A stretch of 64,000 nucleotides of DNA from contig JALEQY010000051.1 in NCBI GenBank assembly GCA_022763735.1, positions 32,286-96,285 on the forward strand, written 5' to 3'. Below the pieces are notes generated by a model that was not told the origin of the DNA, made no database searches, and worked only from the letters and a program-made list of their open reading frames with translations. This DNA is from Clostridiales bacterium (GTDB lineage: Bacteria > Bacillota > Clostridia > Peptostreptococcales > Anaerovoracaceae). The translations under genes and the position numbers were made by a program. Shown here piece by piece: positions 54,336 through 63,167 of the stretch. Position 1 is the stretch's first letter. Each line of letters begins with the position of its first letter.

Positions 54336-55892
54336 CTATACCAGCTTTGTTGTCCACTTTGTGCAATCCCATACATCTGTCGCAATATCCTTATAAAAAT
54401 CAGGTTCATGACATACCATAAGGATACTGCCCTTATATTCAAGAAGTGCTCTTTTAAGCTCATTTCTGGCATCTTCATCAAGATGATTTGTAGGTTCATC
54501 CAGGACAAGTACATTAGAAGGCCTGTTGATAAGCTTGCAAAGCCGCACTTTGGCCTGTTCGCCTCCTGACAGCACCTTTACCTTGCTCTCGATATGCATC
54601 GTGGTCAGTCCGCATTTTGCCAGAGCAGCACGCACCTCACGCTGATCAAAGGACGGGAATTCCTGCCATATTTCTTCAATGCATGTAGTATTAATATCAG
54701 GATCTGTCTCCTGCTCAAAATACCCTATCTGCAGATAATCACCCTGCCGCACCGTTCCCGAAAGCGGTTCAATCAGCCCCAGAAGACTCCTGAGCAAAGT
54801 TGTTTTACCGATGCCGTTGGCTCCCGTCAGAATTATCCTGCTACCCCTTTCCATCATAAGATCAAGGGAAGAGGACAGAGGCTCATCATACCCGATAACC
54901 AGTTCATGAGTTTCAAAAATATATTTTCCCGGTGTTCTCGCAGTCTGAAAATTAAACTCTGGTTTCGGCTTTTCCGATGCAAGCTCGATCAGTTCCATGT
55001 TATCCAGCTTTTTCTGCCGTGACATAGCCATATTTCTAGTTGCCACTCTGGCCTTATTTCTGGAAATGAAATCTTTGAGATCTGCTATTTCTTTCTGCTG
55101 ACGGTTATATGCAGCCTCCAGCTGGGATTTTTTCATCTCATAGACAGCTTTGAAATCATCGTAATCACCTACATATCTCGTAAGCTTGAGATTATCCATA
55201 TGATATATCAGATTTATAACACTGTTGAGAAACGGTATATCATGAGATATCAGTATGAATGCATTCTCGTACTCCTGAAGATAACGTCTGAGCCACACGA
55301 TATGCTCTTCGTCAAGATAATTTGTAGGTTCGTCAAGAAGCAGTATATCGGGTTTCTCCAGAAGCAGCTTGCCAAGAAGCACTTTGGTCCTCTGCCCTCC
55401 GGAAAGATCCGTAACGTCCCTTTCAAGACCCAGGTCAAGAAGTCCCAGGGCTCTGGCTATTTCCTCCACCTTCGAATCGATCAGATAGAAATCATGATTG
55501 GTGAGCAGATCCTGTATGACAGACAGTTCCTCCATATACTGTTCCATCATGGCATCATCCGCATCCGCCATCCTGTCGCATATTTCGTTCATTCGCTTTT
55601 CCATATCAAACAGAGGGTCGAATGCGCTGCGAAGCACAGAACCGACAGTCATACCTTTTTTCAGCACTGCGTGCTGATCAAGATATCCTGCCTTGACATT
55701 CTTTGACCACTCGACTCTGCCTTCATCAGGCTGAAGCTTGCCTGTTATAATATTCATGAAAGTCGATTTTCCTTCGCCGTTTGCCCCTATCAGACCGATA
55801 TGCTCTCCCTTAAGCAGTCTGAAGGATACATCTTCAAAAATCGCACGGCTCCCGAATCCATGGGATAAATGCTCTACTGTAAGAATACTCAT
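54336..55892 (-). CDS. ABC-F family ATP-binding protein
   Basis: The 518-residue protein has two ABC domains: Walker A GANGEGKS, signature LSGGQ and Walker B DILLLDEPTNYLD in the first; Walker A GANGIGKT, signature LSGGEQ and Walker B VLVLDEPTNHLD in the second. They are linked by a charged linker of about 80 residues (about 245-330), and there are no membrane segments, which is the ABC-F plan. ABC-F proteins bind the ribosomal E site and reset stalled complexes or protect against antibiotics. It is closest by layout to the YbiT group. The gene follows the GTPase-Rae1 fusion, 41 bases apart. Confidence 0.93.
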   Translation of the reverse strand: MSILTVEHLSHGFGSRAIFEDVSFRLLKGEHIGLIGANGEGKSTFMNIITGKLQPDEGRVEWSKNVKAGYLDQHAVLKKGMTVGSVLRSAFDPLFDMEKRMNEICDRMADADDAMMEQYMEELSVIQDLLTNHDFYLIDSKVEEIARALGLLDLGLERDVTDLSGGQRTKVLLGKLLLEKPDILLLDEPTNYLDEEHIVWLRRYLQEYENAFILISHDIPFLNSVINLIYHMDNLKLTRYVGDYDDFKAVYEMKKSQLEAAYNRQQKEIADLKDFISRNKARVATRNMAMSRQKKLDNMELIELASEKPKPEFNFQTARTPGKYIFETHELVIGYDEPLSSSLDLMMERGSRIILTGANGIGKTTLLRSLLGLIEPLSGTVRQGDYLQIGYFEQETDPDINTTCIEEIWQEFPSFDQREVRAALAKCGLTTMHIESKVKVLSGGEQAKVRLCKLINRPSNVLVLDEPTNHLDEDARNELKRALLEYKGSILMVCHEPDFYKDIATDVWDCTKWTTKLV

Positions 55893-55933
55893 AAAACCTC
55901 CGGTAAATCAAAAAGTCATACTTGATAATTATG

Positions 55934-58534
55934 TCATTTTTCTTTCGGAATGACAATACCATTTCTGTTCTCCAGCCTGTTTCTACGGCTGAGTTCTTCC
56001 AGAATTCCTGCGATTTCCAGATCAGCCTGCTCCACTTCCAGTCTGAATTCATCAGCCGATATCTTGAAGGCGCCGTTTCCGACAATTATCAGCTGCTCCA
56101 GCCGGTCAGACGTCGCTACCCTGACCAGATATTCACCGCTTTTCTCATGAGCAGTCTTTTCTATATACATATCAGCAGTTTCAGCTTCCTTGGTATATAC
56201 CACATCTATGTTCTCATGTCTTTCAAATCGTCTCTCTCCACCTTTTATCCTGTACGCATCGAAAACAACGATAACACGACAGTTTTTATATCCCTGATAG
56301 TTGGACAATATTTCTATCAGAGCTTCCCTCGCCGAATCCATATTGACCCTGGCAAGCTCCTTCAGCTGATCCCATGCAAAGATAATATTGTATCCGTCCA
56401 CCAGCAGATACTCTTCAAGAACCTTTGAAGGCTGTATTTTCACTTTCTTAGGTTCCGCAGTAATTTCACGCTTTCCTATTACAGTACGTTTCTTAGGTTT
56501 GCCGTATGTCATTTCAAAGATCCTGTCAAGCTCAGCATCCTCTTCTTTCGTACCTCTGTATGAACTCACCCTTCTGACAGCAGCATAAGTCTGTTTTTCT
56601 TCCGTTTTTTCTTCTGCAGAAGACCACACTCTGTCTGTGTGAAGGTGTTCATCCACCTCGTTCCAGTTTACCGTATAGCCTGCTCCATGGCTGCAGAATA
56701 CGGAATCCGCGGTATTTTCAACATCCCGATCGGCATCATACCCTATAGCCTCAATTACCTGTTCCTGATTGTGGCAAGGCTCATATCCGCAAAGAGAACA
56801 CGACAAATGACCATGACCTTTCGTATATGAAACCACTTCTACACTGTAGTCCTTCATCTCTGAAACAGGGGCTTTACCCGTCAGTATGGTGAAATCTCCT
56901 GACGGCTGAGGTTCACTGAAGCTGCCTCCCATTTTCTGCACATCAGACATAGCTCTTCCTACCATTTCAGACGGCACCTCCAGTCTGAATTCATACCATG
57001 GTTCCAGGAGAACAGACTCCGCCTTTCTCAGGCCCTGCCTTACGGCACGATATGTTGCCTGTCTGAAGTCGCCGCCTTCTGTATGCTTAAGGTGTGCCCT
57101 TCCCGTAAGAATCGTCACCTTCATATCTGTAACAGGGGAGCCCGTCAGCACCCCTATATGTTCCTTTTCCATAAGATGAGTCATTATCAGACGCTGCCAG
57201 TTCCTGTCCAGCACATCCTCACTGCATGCAGTATCATAAACAATCCCGCTGCCCCGTTCTCCCGGTTCAAGCAGAAGCTGAACTTCAGCATAATGTCTCA
57301 GCGGCTCGAAATGTCCTGCCCCTACTACAGAAGAAGCTATGGTTTCCCTGTATGTTATTCTGCCCTGGCCAAATTCTACATCAAATCCGAACCGGTCACT
57401 GATAATTGTTCTGAGTATCTCTGTCTGGACTTCTCCCATCAGCTGCATCTGTATTTCCTGAAGCTGCTCATTCCATATAACGTGAAGCTGCGGGTCTTCC
57501 TCCTCCAGCTGCTTCAGTCTGGTCAGCACTGTATGAGTATCAGCCTCTGGCGGCAGTATCACCTGATATATCAGCACAGATTCAAGGACAGGCTCAGCCG
57601 CATGTTTTTCAAACCCAAGGCCTTGACCAGCATATGATTTTTTCAGACCGGTAACAGCGCATATATCTCCTCCGTGTGCATGGTCTGCAGTTATGTACTT
57701 TGGTCCTGAATATATTCGTATCTGTTCAGCCTTCTCATCACCAATCATATCCTTTGTATGCAGAGTGCCTCCGGTGATCTTCATATGAGTAAGCCGGTTT
57801 CCCTGTTCGTCTCTGGTAATCTTATACACTTTCGCTCCAAAACCTTCTTTATAAACAGGCTGAACCGTCAGCTCCGACAGACCATCCAGCAGCATCTCCA
57901 TGCCCTCCAGCTTCAGAGCAGAGCCGAAAAAGCACGGAAATACTCTTCTTGATGCTATGGCCTGTGCTATGGTCTCATTTTTAACACTATCTGTTTCGAG
58001 GAACTCTTCAAGCAGCGCCTCATCACATACCGCCAGCTGATCCAGCCACTGCGCATCTCTTATGGCGGTAAAATCCACGCAGTTCTGATCCAGGCTGTTT
58101 CTGAGCTCCGTCATTATGCCTGCTTTATCAGCACCATCAAGATCCATTTTATTGACAAATATGAAAACGGGCACTTTGTATTTCTGCAGCAGCTTCCACA
58201 ATGTTGCAGTATGACCCTGAACACCATCCTTGCCGCTTATCACCAGCAATGCATAATCCAGCACCTGCAGAGTACGTTCCATTTCCGCCGAGAAATCAAC
58301 ATGCCCCGGCGTATCCAGCAGCATGAATTCCGTATCATTGTATGTAAATCGGGCCTGCTTCGAAAAAATCGTTATACCTCTGTTCTTCTCCTGCACATCG
58401 GTATCCAGAAAGGCATTGCCATGATCCACTCGGCCGAGCTTTCTGATTGCACCTGTTTCATAAAGCAGCGCTTCTGATAAAGTTGTCTTACCTGCGTCCA
58501 CATGAGCAAGTATACCTGCTGTAATCTTTTTCAT
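55934..58534 (-). CDS. EF-G/TetM-like translational GTPase fused to a Rae1 (YacP) NYN endonuclease domain
   Basis: Residues 1 to about 625 are a TetM/EF-G-like GTPase: G1 AHVDAGKT (10-17), G2 RGIT (52-55), G3 DTPGH (74-78), G4 NKMD (128-131), then domains II-V including the RITYRETI and LLEPWYEFRLEVP segments. A Cys/His-bearing stretch (CSLCGYEPCH and CSHGAGY) follows, then a polar linker. Residues 708-850 match YacP/Rae1: LLVDGYNIIFAW (D713), VVFDAYRIKGG (D759), TKEAETAD (D788) and VATSD (D810). Rae1 of B. subtilis is a ribosome-dependent endonuclease that cuts mRNA in the A site. Whether this protein protects against tetracycline cannot be said. AGGAACTATG-type translation start; gene pair with an ABC-F protein. 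Confidence 0.9.
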   Translation of the reverse strand: MKKITAGILAHVDAGKTTLSEALLYETGAIRKLGRVDHGNAFLDTDVQEKNRGITIFSKQARFTYNDTEFMLLDTPGHVDFSAEMERTLQVLDYALLVISGKDGVQGHTATLWKLLQKYKVPVFIFVNKMDLDGADKAGIMTELRNSLDQNCVDFTAIRDAQWLDQLAVCDEALLEEFLETDSVKNETIAQAIASRRVFPCFFGSALKLEGMEMLLDGLSELTVQPVYKEGFGAKVYKITRDEQGNRLTHMKITGGTLHTKDMIGDEKAEQIRIYSGPKYITADHAHGGDICAVTGLKKSYAGQGLGFEKHAAEPVLESVLIYQVILPPEADTHTVLTRLKQLEEEDPQLHVIWNEQLQEIQMQLMGEVQTEILRTIISDRFGFDVEFGQGRITYRETIASSVVGAGHFEPLRHYAEVQLLLEPGERGSGIVYDTACSEDVLDRNWQRLIMTHLMEKEHIGVLTGSPVTDMKVTILTGRAHLKHTEGGDFRQATYRAVRQGLRKAESVLLEPWYEFRLEVPSEMVGRAMSDVQKMGGSFSEPQPSGDFTILTGKAPVSEMKDYSVEVVSYTKGHGHLSCSLCGYEPCHNQEQVIEAIGYDADRDVENTADSVFCSHGAGYTVNWNEVDEHLHTDRVWSSAEEKTEEKQTYAAVRRVSSYRGTKEEDAELDRIFEMTYGKPKKRTVIGKREITAEPKKVKIQPSKVLEEYLLVDGYNIIFAWDQLKELARVNMDSAREALIEILSNYQGYKNCRVIVVFDAYRIKGGERRFERHENIDVVYTKEAETADMYIEKTAHEKSGEYLVRVATSDRLEQLIIVGNGAFKISADEFRLEVEQADLEIAGILEELSRRNRLENRNGIVIPKEK

Positions 58535-58625
58535 AGTTCCTTATCCGCCGGTAAACTACCGGACTTTGTATAATCATCTGTATATTCATAATACTTGTAA
58601 ACCAGCTGTTTGGCAAGAGCGCATT

Positions 58626-58670
58626 AAAAGAAACGACTCTGAATTCCATTACTTCTTCAGAGCCGTTTCT
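58626..58670 (-). terminator. Intrinsic terminator of the Na/Pi symporter gene
   Basis: On the minus strand GAAACGGCTCTGAA pairs with TTCAGAGTCGTTTC with one mismatch and runs into TTTTAATG. Confidence 0.85.
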
Positions 58671-58700
58671 ATACGGAAATTATTGGATAGTAAGTTTTTT

Positions 58701-60404
58701 CTACTCTTCGTCTTTTTCGTTTTCTTCCTGTATGAAATATCCGAAATTCACACCTGACAATGCAGCATCAGCTATATTGGCACAGGAGCTGCCCATCCTG
58801 TCTATGCTGTGAAGTACAGTCGTGAACGCACTTGTCAGCTCTGCCCTGCATTTGCCTTTGTTTACACGTTTTACATGATTCTTCCTCATATTTATATCAA
58901 GGTCCAGAACCTTCTCTTTCTTTTTGGTTATCTTTCTGGCATTTTCCAGCTCGCCTGTACGTATGGCAATCATAGCTTCCTTGTACATATCTTCAATCAC
59001 GTCGAGACTTTCGGTTATGTCTTTCGTCGCATCTTTGGAAAACTTATTCTTTTTCTCCAGACCACCTTTTACAGATTCAGCCGCTTCTGTACACAGCATA
59101 CCCATCCTGTCGACATCACTGAGAATATACATCAGCCCTGCAGTCTGGGATGCCTGTTCTTCAGTAAGGACACCTGCCGAAAACATATTAGCCAGATATT
59201 CCATAATCCTGTTGTACAGCTTTCGTATATTGTTTCCATCCTCATTGATTTCTTCAATTTTCCTGTTTTCTCTTTCTCCTACAGCCGTTTTGACCTTATC
59301 CAGCAGCTCACACACCAGATCGCTGCAGTGAAGTACTTCTCTTGCAGCCATTTCCAGGGCTGCGGCAGGCTGTCCTATCATCTTGTCATCAAGAAACAGC
59401 GGCTCGCCGCTGGCGGCAATAATCGTTTTGCCGTCCGGAATTATTCTGGTGACTATCTTGACAAGAAGCCATATCAGCGGCAGCCATATCAGCGTCATCG
59501 TAATGTTGAATACCGTATGGGCGTTCGCAATCTGTCTTGCTATTACCTCAACTTCCGGTCCCTTGGTTGATATCATCGTGATGAACTGTGCATATGGCTT
59601 GGTGAACCATATGAACAGCAATGCACCGGAAATATTGAAAGTACAGTGAGCAAGCGCCGTTCTCTTTGCATCTTTTGACTGTCCGATACATGCAATAAGC
59701 GCAGTGATTGTGGTTCCGATATTATCGCCGAGGAGAACAGGGATCGCTCCGGCAAGACCCATTATACTTGTCACACCGTCCGGACCGGCCTGTGATGCAA
59801 AATTCTGAAGTACGGCAATTGTTGCACTGCTGCTCTGCACTACCAGTGTCATTAATGTTCCGACAGCAACTCCAAGCACCGGTACGTCCGACACATGTTG
59901 TATCATGGAAATGAACACAGGACTTGATGCCAGAGGTTTCATCACAGATCCCATTATTTCAATACCTTCAAACAGAAGTCCGAATGAGAATATCGTCTGA
60001 CCTATGCTTTTTATCTTTTCGTTTTTCATAACAAAGGACAATATGAATCCGATAAATATTATTATCAGAATATAGTCGCTTATTTTGAAGGCCAGCAGCT
60101 GTGCTGTCATCGTAGTTCCTATGTTAGCTCCAAGAATAACCGAAATTCCCTGGGGCAGTGTCATAAGTCCTGCACTTACGAAACCTATGACCATTACCGT
60201 TGTGGCACTGCTGCTCTGAAGAACTGCAGTTGTCAGAGCACCTGCCAGAACACCCATTACCGGGTTTATTGTCAGTATGCCCAGTATCTTTTTCATTTTT
60301 TCGCCGGCAGCCTTCTGCAGGGATTCACTCATCATATTCATTCCGAAAATGAATATTGCCAGTCCCCCCAGCAGTCCAAATACTGTCTGTAAAATCTCAT
60401 TCAT
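58701..60404 (-). CDS. Na+/phosphate symporter (NptA/PhoU-containing)
   Basis: The 567-residue protein has two inverted repeats with the QSSSATT / QSSSATI motifs of Na/Pi cotransporters (about residues 63-69 and 189-195), each followed by a LGANIGTTMTA or LGDNIGTTITA segment. The C-terminal third (about 345-560) is a PhoU-like helical domain (AALEMAAREVLHCSDLVCELLDKVKTAVGERENRK). It takes up phosphate with sodium at the membrane, or exports it. It is 41 bases downstream of the PstS-like lipoprotein gene, an unusual pairing since no pst ABC genes are present. Confidence 0.93.
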   Translation of the reverse strand: MNEILQTVFGLLGGLAIFIFGMNMMSESLQKAAGEKMKKILGILTINPVMGVLAGALTTAVLQSSSATTVMVIGFVSAGLMTLPQGISVILGANIGTTMTAQLLAFKISDYILIIIFIGFILSFVMKNEKIKSIGQTIFSFGLLFEGIEIMGSVMKPLASSPVFISMIQHVSDVPVLGVAVGTLMTLVVQSSSATIAVLQNFASQAGPDGVTSIMGLAGAIPVLLGDNIGTTITALIACIGQSKDAKRTALAHCTFNISGALLFIWFTKPYAQFITMISTKGPEVEVIARQIANAHTVFNITMTLIWLPLIWLLVKIVTRIIPDGKTIIAASGEPLFLDDKMIGQPAAALEMAAREVLHCSDLVCELLDKVKTAVGERENRKIEEINEDGNNIRKLYNRIMEYLANMFSAGVLTEEQASQTAGLMYILSDVDRMGMLCTEAAESVKGGLEKKNKFSKDATKDITESLDVIEDMYKEAMIAIRTGELENARKITKKKEKVLDLDINMRKNHVKRVNKGKCRAELTSAFTTVLHSIDRMGSSCANIADAALSGVNFGYFIQEENEKDEE

Positions 60405-60444
60405 TTCTCTGTTGTCTCCTAATCATGTTTTCATATCAGCCAGC

Positions 60445-61335
60445 CTACTTGTTAAGCTGTTCCCATTCCTTTACCGTACCATCATATATATCTTTAAGCT
60501 GCCCGATAGAAATATCCTGCAGCGGGTTTTCTTTATTTACTGTTATCAGGATTCCGTCTTTGGCAATCATATCATATGAAAGCAGTTCCTTTTCATAGCT
60601 TTCAAGTTCACGGGAAGCCATGGCAAGATCACATTCACCCTGAATCGCAGCTGTAAGCCCCCTGGTGGAATCGGATTCTTCTACTATGATTTCTGCCCCC
60701 GGATTATATGTACTGTAATCTTCAGCCAGTTTCTTCATAAGCGGTGCTACAGAGGTTGAGCCTTCTATTTTTATTTTCCCTGATGATTTGTATGACAGAA
60801 AACTTGTCTCGCTTCCTATCGCAACGAAATCTTCTGCTACAATTGCCTGTCCTGCACCTTTGACATATTCCAGAAAATCCCGTTCGAGATCACTCAGTTT
60901 TCCTGAATAAGCCAGATAAAATGATCTGCTGAGGGGATACTTCCCGTTTTCTATTGTATCCTCATCCGGGAATACTCCATTGACCGAAAGAGTTTTTACC
61001 TCTGAATTGCTGTCAACTGTACCTGCAGAAACATATCCTATCGCTGAGCTGTCTTCTTTCACAGCTTCCAGGACGCTTTCACCGGATTCTTCGATCTTAG
61101 CATCATCTCTTGTCATATCACTTGCTGTTTCCGATGCACTGCTCTCCAGTCCTGTAAGCTGTGCGAAAACCGCACGGGTTCCTGAGCCTTCTTCTCTGGC
61201 AATAGCTTTCACCTCTGCCAGCTTATCAAGGCCTTCAACATTACTTCTTCCAGTCTGTTCATTGTCCGCACATGCATACAGACATGTACCGGCAATCAGT
61301 GCTGCGGCCATTATAAAAACTACCTTTCGTTTCAT
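60445..61335 (-). CDS. PstS-like phosphate-binding lipoprotein with circularly permuted domain order
   Basis: The 296-residue protein has a signal peptide with lipobox LYAC (lipid-anchored C22). The mature part is in reverse order relative to normal PstS. First comes the normally C-terminal half: AREEGSGTRAVF (46-57), SSAIGYVSAGTVDS, NGKYPLSRSFYLAYSG (130-145), and the strand-helix QAIVAEDFVAIGS. Then, from about 186, the normally N-terminal half: KIKIEGSTSVAPLMKKLAEDY (187-207), ESDSTRGLTAAIQGECDLAMASRELES (220-246), IAKDGILITVNKENPLQDIS and the last residues DIYDGTVKEWEQLNK. Both ligand-contact motifs (STSV and SGTR) are intact. It likely folds into the same two-lobe shape. Confidence 0.88.
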   Translation of the reverse strand: MKRKVVFIMAAALIAGTCLYACADNEQTGRSNVEGLDKLAEVKAIAREEGSGTRAVFAQLTGLESSASETASDMTRDDAKIEESGESVLEAVKEDSSAIGYVSAGTVDSNSEVKTLSVNGVFPDEDTIENGKYPLSRSFYLAYSGKLSDLERDFLEYVKGAGQAIVAEDFVAIGSETSFLSYKSSGKIKIEGSTSVAPLMKKLAEDYSTYNPGAEIIVEESDSTRGLTAAIQGECDLAMASRELESYEKELLSYDMIAKDGILITVNKENPLQDISIGQLKDIYDGTVKEWEQLNK

Positions 61336-61436
61336 ACAGGACCTCCCTTTCTTGATCTTATTGACTAATCATATTTTAAATGAACAGTGCTAAATCCTTG
61401 GTACTGCAAAGGTTAAATGTATGTAAAATTCTGCAC

Positions 61437-61470
61437 AAAAAAACATGATACATATTTCTATGCATCATGC
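61437..61470 (-). terminator. Intrinsic terminator of the radical SAM gene
   Basis: Minus strand GCATGATGCATA-GAAA-TATGTATCATG followed by TTTTTTT. Confidence 0.87.
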
Positions 61471-61491
61471 TCTGAACAATTCCTGGCCTTA

Positions 61492-62088
61492 TTACCTCAC
61501 GCGGAATCCGACTTCCAGTTCCTCTGCTTTTTTCCTGCAGAGGTCAATAGATTCTTCACTTATACATCCGACCACAGATGTTGCCACATGGGGAACGTAC
61601 TTTTTTACATCCTTAATGTATTTTATCATCGCATCATATGATCTGATACCAAACTTCGGATGACAGAGTGCGTTGAATTTCTCCGCATCTGCTTCATTCA
61701 TACTCACAGATACAGTATCAATGAGCCCCTCGAGTTCCGATGCTGTCTCCCGTCCCCAGATAAGGTCTGCAAGTCCTATTGTGTTTATACGTATAGGTTT
61801 ATTATACGTAGCCTTGATATATTCTGCAATTTCAAGCAGCACATCCAGACGTTCTGTCGGTTCGCCGTATCCGCAGAACACAACTTCATCGTATTTGTCC
61901 ACGTTCCATTTCTTCAGTCCCTCAATAACCTCATCAGCTGTCGGCTCACTGTCCAGCAGCAGCGAATCCGCACTTCCCAGCCCATCTGTGTAATTTTTGA
62001 CACAGAATTCACATCTGCATGGACATCTGTTTGTCAGATTGATATATAATCCTCCGAAATAATCATATATTATTGAATTTTGCGCCAT
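61492..62088 (-). CDS. TatD-linked radical SAM protein
   Basis: The 198-residue protein has the radical SAM motif in NLTNRCPCRCEFCVKN (Cx3Cx2C, C22/C26/C29), the CGYGEPTERLDVLLEIA motif, and the RINTIGLADLIWGRETASEL segment of the TatD-associated radical SAM family. This family often neighbours tatD nuclease genes; no tatD is in the window. The reaction is unknown. An AAGGAGG ribosome binding site precedes the ATG, and it has its own terminator. Confidence 0.83.
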   Translation of the reverse strand: MAQNSIIYDYFGGLYINLTNRCPCRCEFCVKNYTDGLGSADSLLLDSEPTADEVIEGLKKWNVDKYDEVVFCGYGEPTERLDVLLEIAEYIKATYNKPIRINTIGLADLIWGRETASELEGLIDTVSVSMNEADAEKFNALCHPKFGIRSYDAMIKYIKDVKKYVPHVATSVVGCISEESIDLCRKKAEELEVGFRVR

Positions 62089-62127
62089 GGTACGCCTCCT
62101 TATCTGTATGTTCCGGTCTGCCGCCTT

Positions 62128-62340
62128 TCAGTTACCCTTTATTATCACCTTGAGCAGAGCCGAAAGAGCTGCGAACAGTACTCCTGCCACAGGCCATATT
62201 ATCCACGTGAAATCCCATCTGCCGCTCCAGAAACTCCATCCCAGATATACTGCAGTTACTGTGCACCAGTATATTCCGCCAAAAGGTTCAATTTTCCTGC
62301 TTCGCTTTCTTTCATTAATGATTTTATCAGCTAATATCAT
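62128..62340 (-). CDS. Small membrane protein resembling an XRE regulator that has lost its HTH
   Basis: Seventy residues. The opening MILADKIINERKR equals the first 13 residues typical of clostridial XRE-type regulators (which continue into a helix-turn-helix). After a few residues it jumps to YWCTVTAVYLGWSFWSGRWDFTWIIWPVAGVLFAALSALLK, the two-helix membrane tail that ends those regulators. The HTH and linker are therefore missing. A GGAAAGGAATTG ribosome binding site precedes it. It could be a regulator-like membrane peptide or a remnant; I cannot decide which. Confidence 0.65.
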   Translation of the reverse strand: MILADKIINERKRSRKIEPFGGIYWCTVTAVYLGWSFWSGRWDFTWIIWPVAGVLFAALSALLKVIIKGN

Positions 62341-62448
62341 AATGTCAATTCCTTTCCTGTTTGATAAATCTTGTGCATTGCCGTATTACAGCATCTGTTT
62401 ACATTGCAATAATACATTGAGCAGCGGTTGCATGCCACCATGTTCACT

Positions 62449-63081
62449 TTACAATCTGTCACCTGCCGGTTTCAGGTACGTTTTTTTCTGTCGTAATTCT
62501 CTGTCAGCAAAATCATCAATGGTGTCGCAGCAAAGCTGCATTACCCTTTCCTTGTCTTCTGTGCCATCATATATGCTGTAAAAAATGAACAGTATGCCAT
62601 AAAACTCCGCTGCTTTTTGCTCCGGAGCTTCAATCTCCATGCTATCGAAAAGGTCTGCAACATAACCGACCGGTCCCGATGCAAGATACTGCTGATATAG
62701 TTTCTGCATTTTACCACTTCTGTACTGCTCCACAGTCAGCATTCTCCGGAATGAAGCTGCAAAATCGTCACAGGTCCAGTACCTGAACTGAGCCTTGCTG
62801 TATTCTATGAAATACTGAACTGATGCATTACTGTATTTATCCTGCATATCTTCACGAAGACCTTCCGGCATCTGAAATCTTTCTGCATTCTCGGCATCCT
62901 TCTGTTCCATCCGTTCTGTAATGCTGTCAAAAATATGACGTTTGTTCCTGTAGTGCTTGTAAAGTGCACCCTTTGTCATACCCAGCTCACCTGCTATTTT
63001 ACTTACTGATACTGCCTCATAGCCATCTGCTGCAAACAGATGCAGTGCCGTTATCAGAATTTCTTCCTTAGTATTGCTCAT
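62449..63081 (-). CDS. TetR/AcrR family transcriptional regulator
   Basis: About 210 residues from the ATG at 63079-63081 behind AAGGAG. The N-terminal HTH reads ILITALHLFAADGYEAVSVSKIAGELGMTKGALYKHYRNKRHIFDSI, a clear TetR domain; the C-terminal ligand domain is all helical. It is transcribed from a promoter whose spacer and downstream flank carry ACCGTTT/AAACG-type half-sites. The same module precedes the GNAT gene next door, so the regulator very likely controls itself and the GNAT gene. The inducer is unknown. Confidence 0.9.
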   Translation of the reverse strand: MSNTKEEILITALHLFAADGYEAVSVSKIAGELGMTKGALYKHYRNKRHIFDSITERMEQKDAENAERFQMPEGLREDMQDKYSNASVQYFIEYSKAQFRYWTCDDFAASFRRMLTVEQYRSGKMQKLYQQYLASGPVGYVADLFDSMEIEAPEQKAAEFYGILFIFYSIYDGTEDKERVMQLCCDTIDDFADRELRQKKTYLKPAGDRL

Positions 63082-63110
63082 AAACCCTGCTCCTTCCGGC
63101 ATAAATATAA

Positions 63111-63156
63111 GCGACCGTTTGTCATGTATTATAATAAACGCTCGCTTTATTTTCAA
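63111..63156 (-). promoter_or_regulatory. TetR gene promoter with operator-like sites
   Basis: Minus strand TTGAAA (63151-63156), 17-base spacer, TATAAT (63128-63133). The spacer holds AAACGCTCGCTTT (plus 63136-63148), and GCGACCGTTT lies just downstream of the -10 (63111-63120). The layout is nearly identical to the GNAT promoter. Confidence 0.8.
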
Positions 63157-63167
63157 TCATATTTATT

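Noticed and set aside
55934-58534. Reading the GTPase as a tetracycline-resistance gene
   Set aside because: The TetM resemblance is in the general translational GTPase body only; the fused nuclease domain and context suggest stall handling, and no resistance data can be read.
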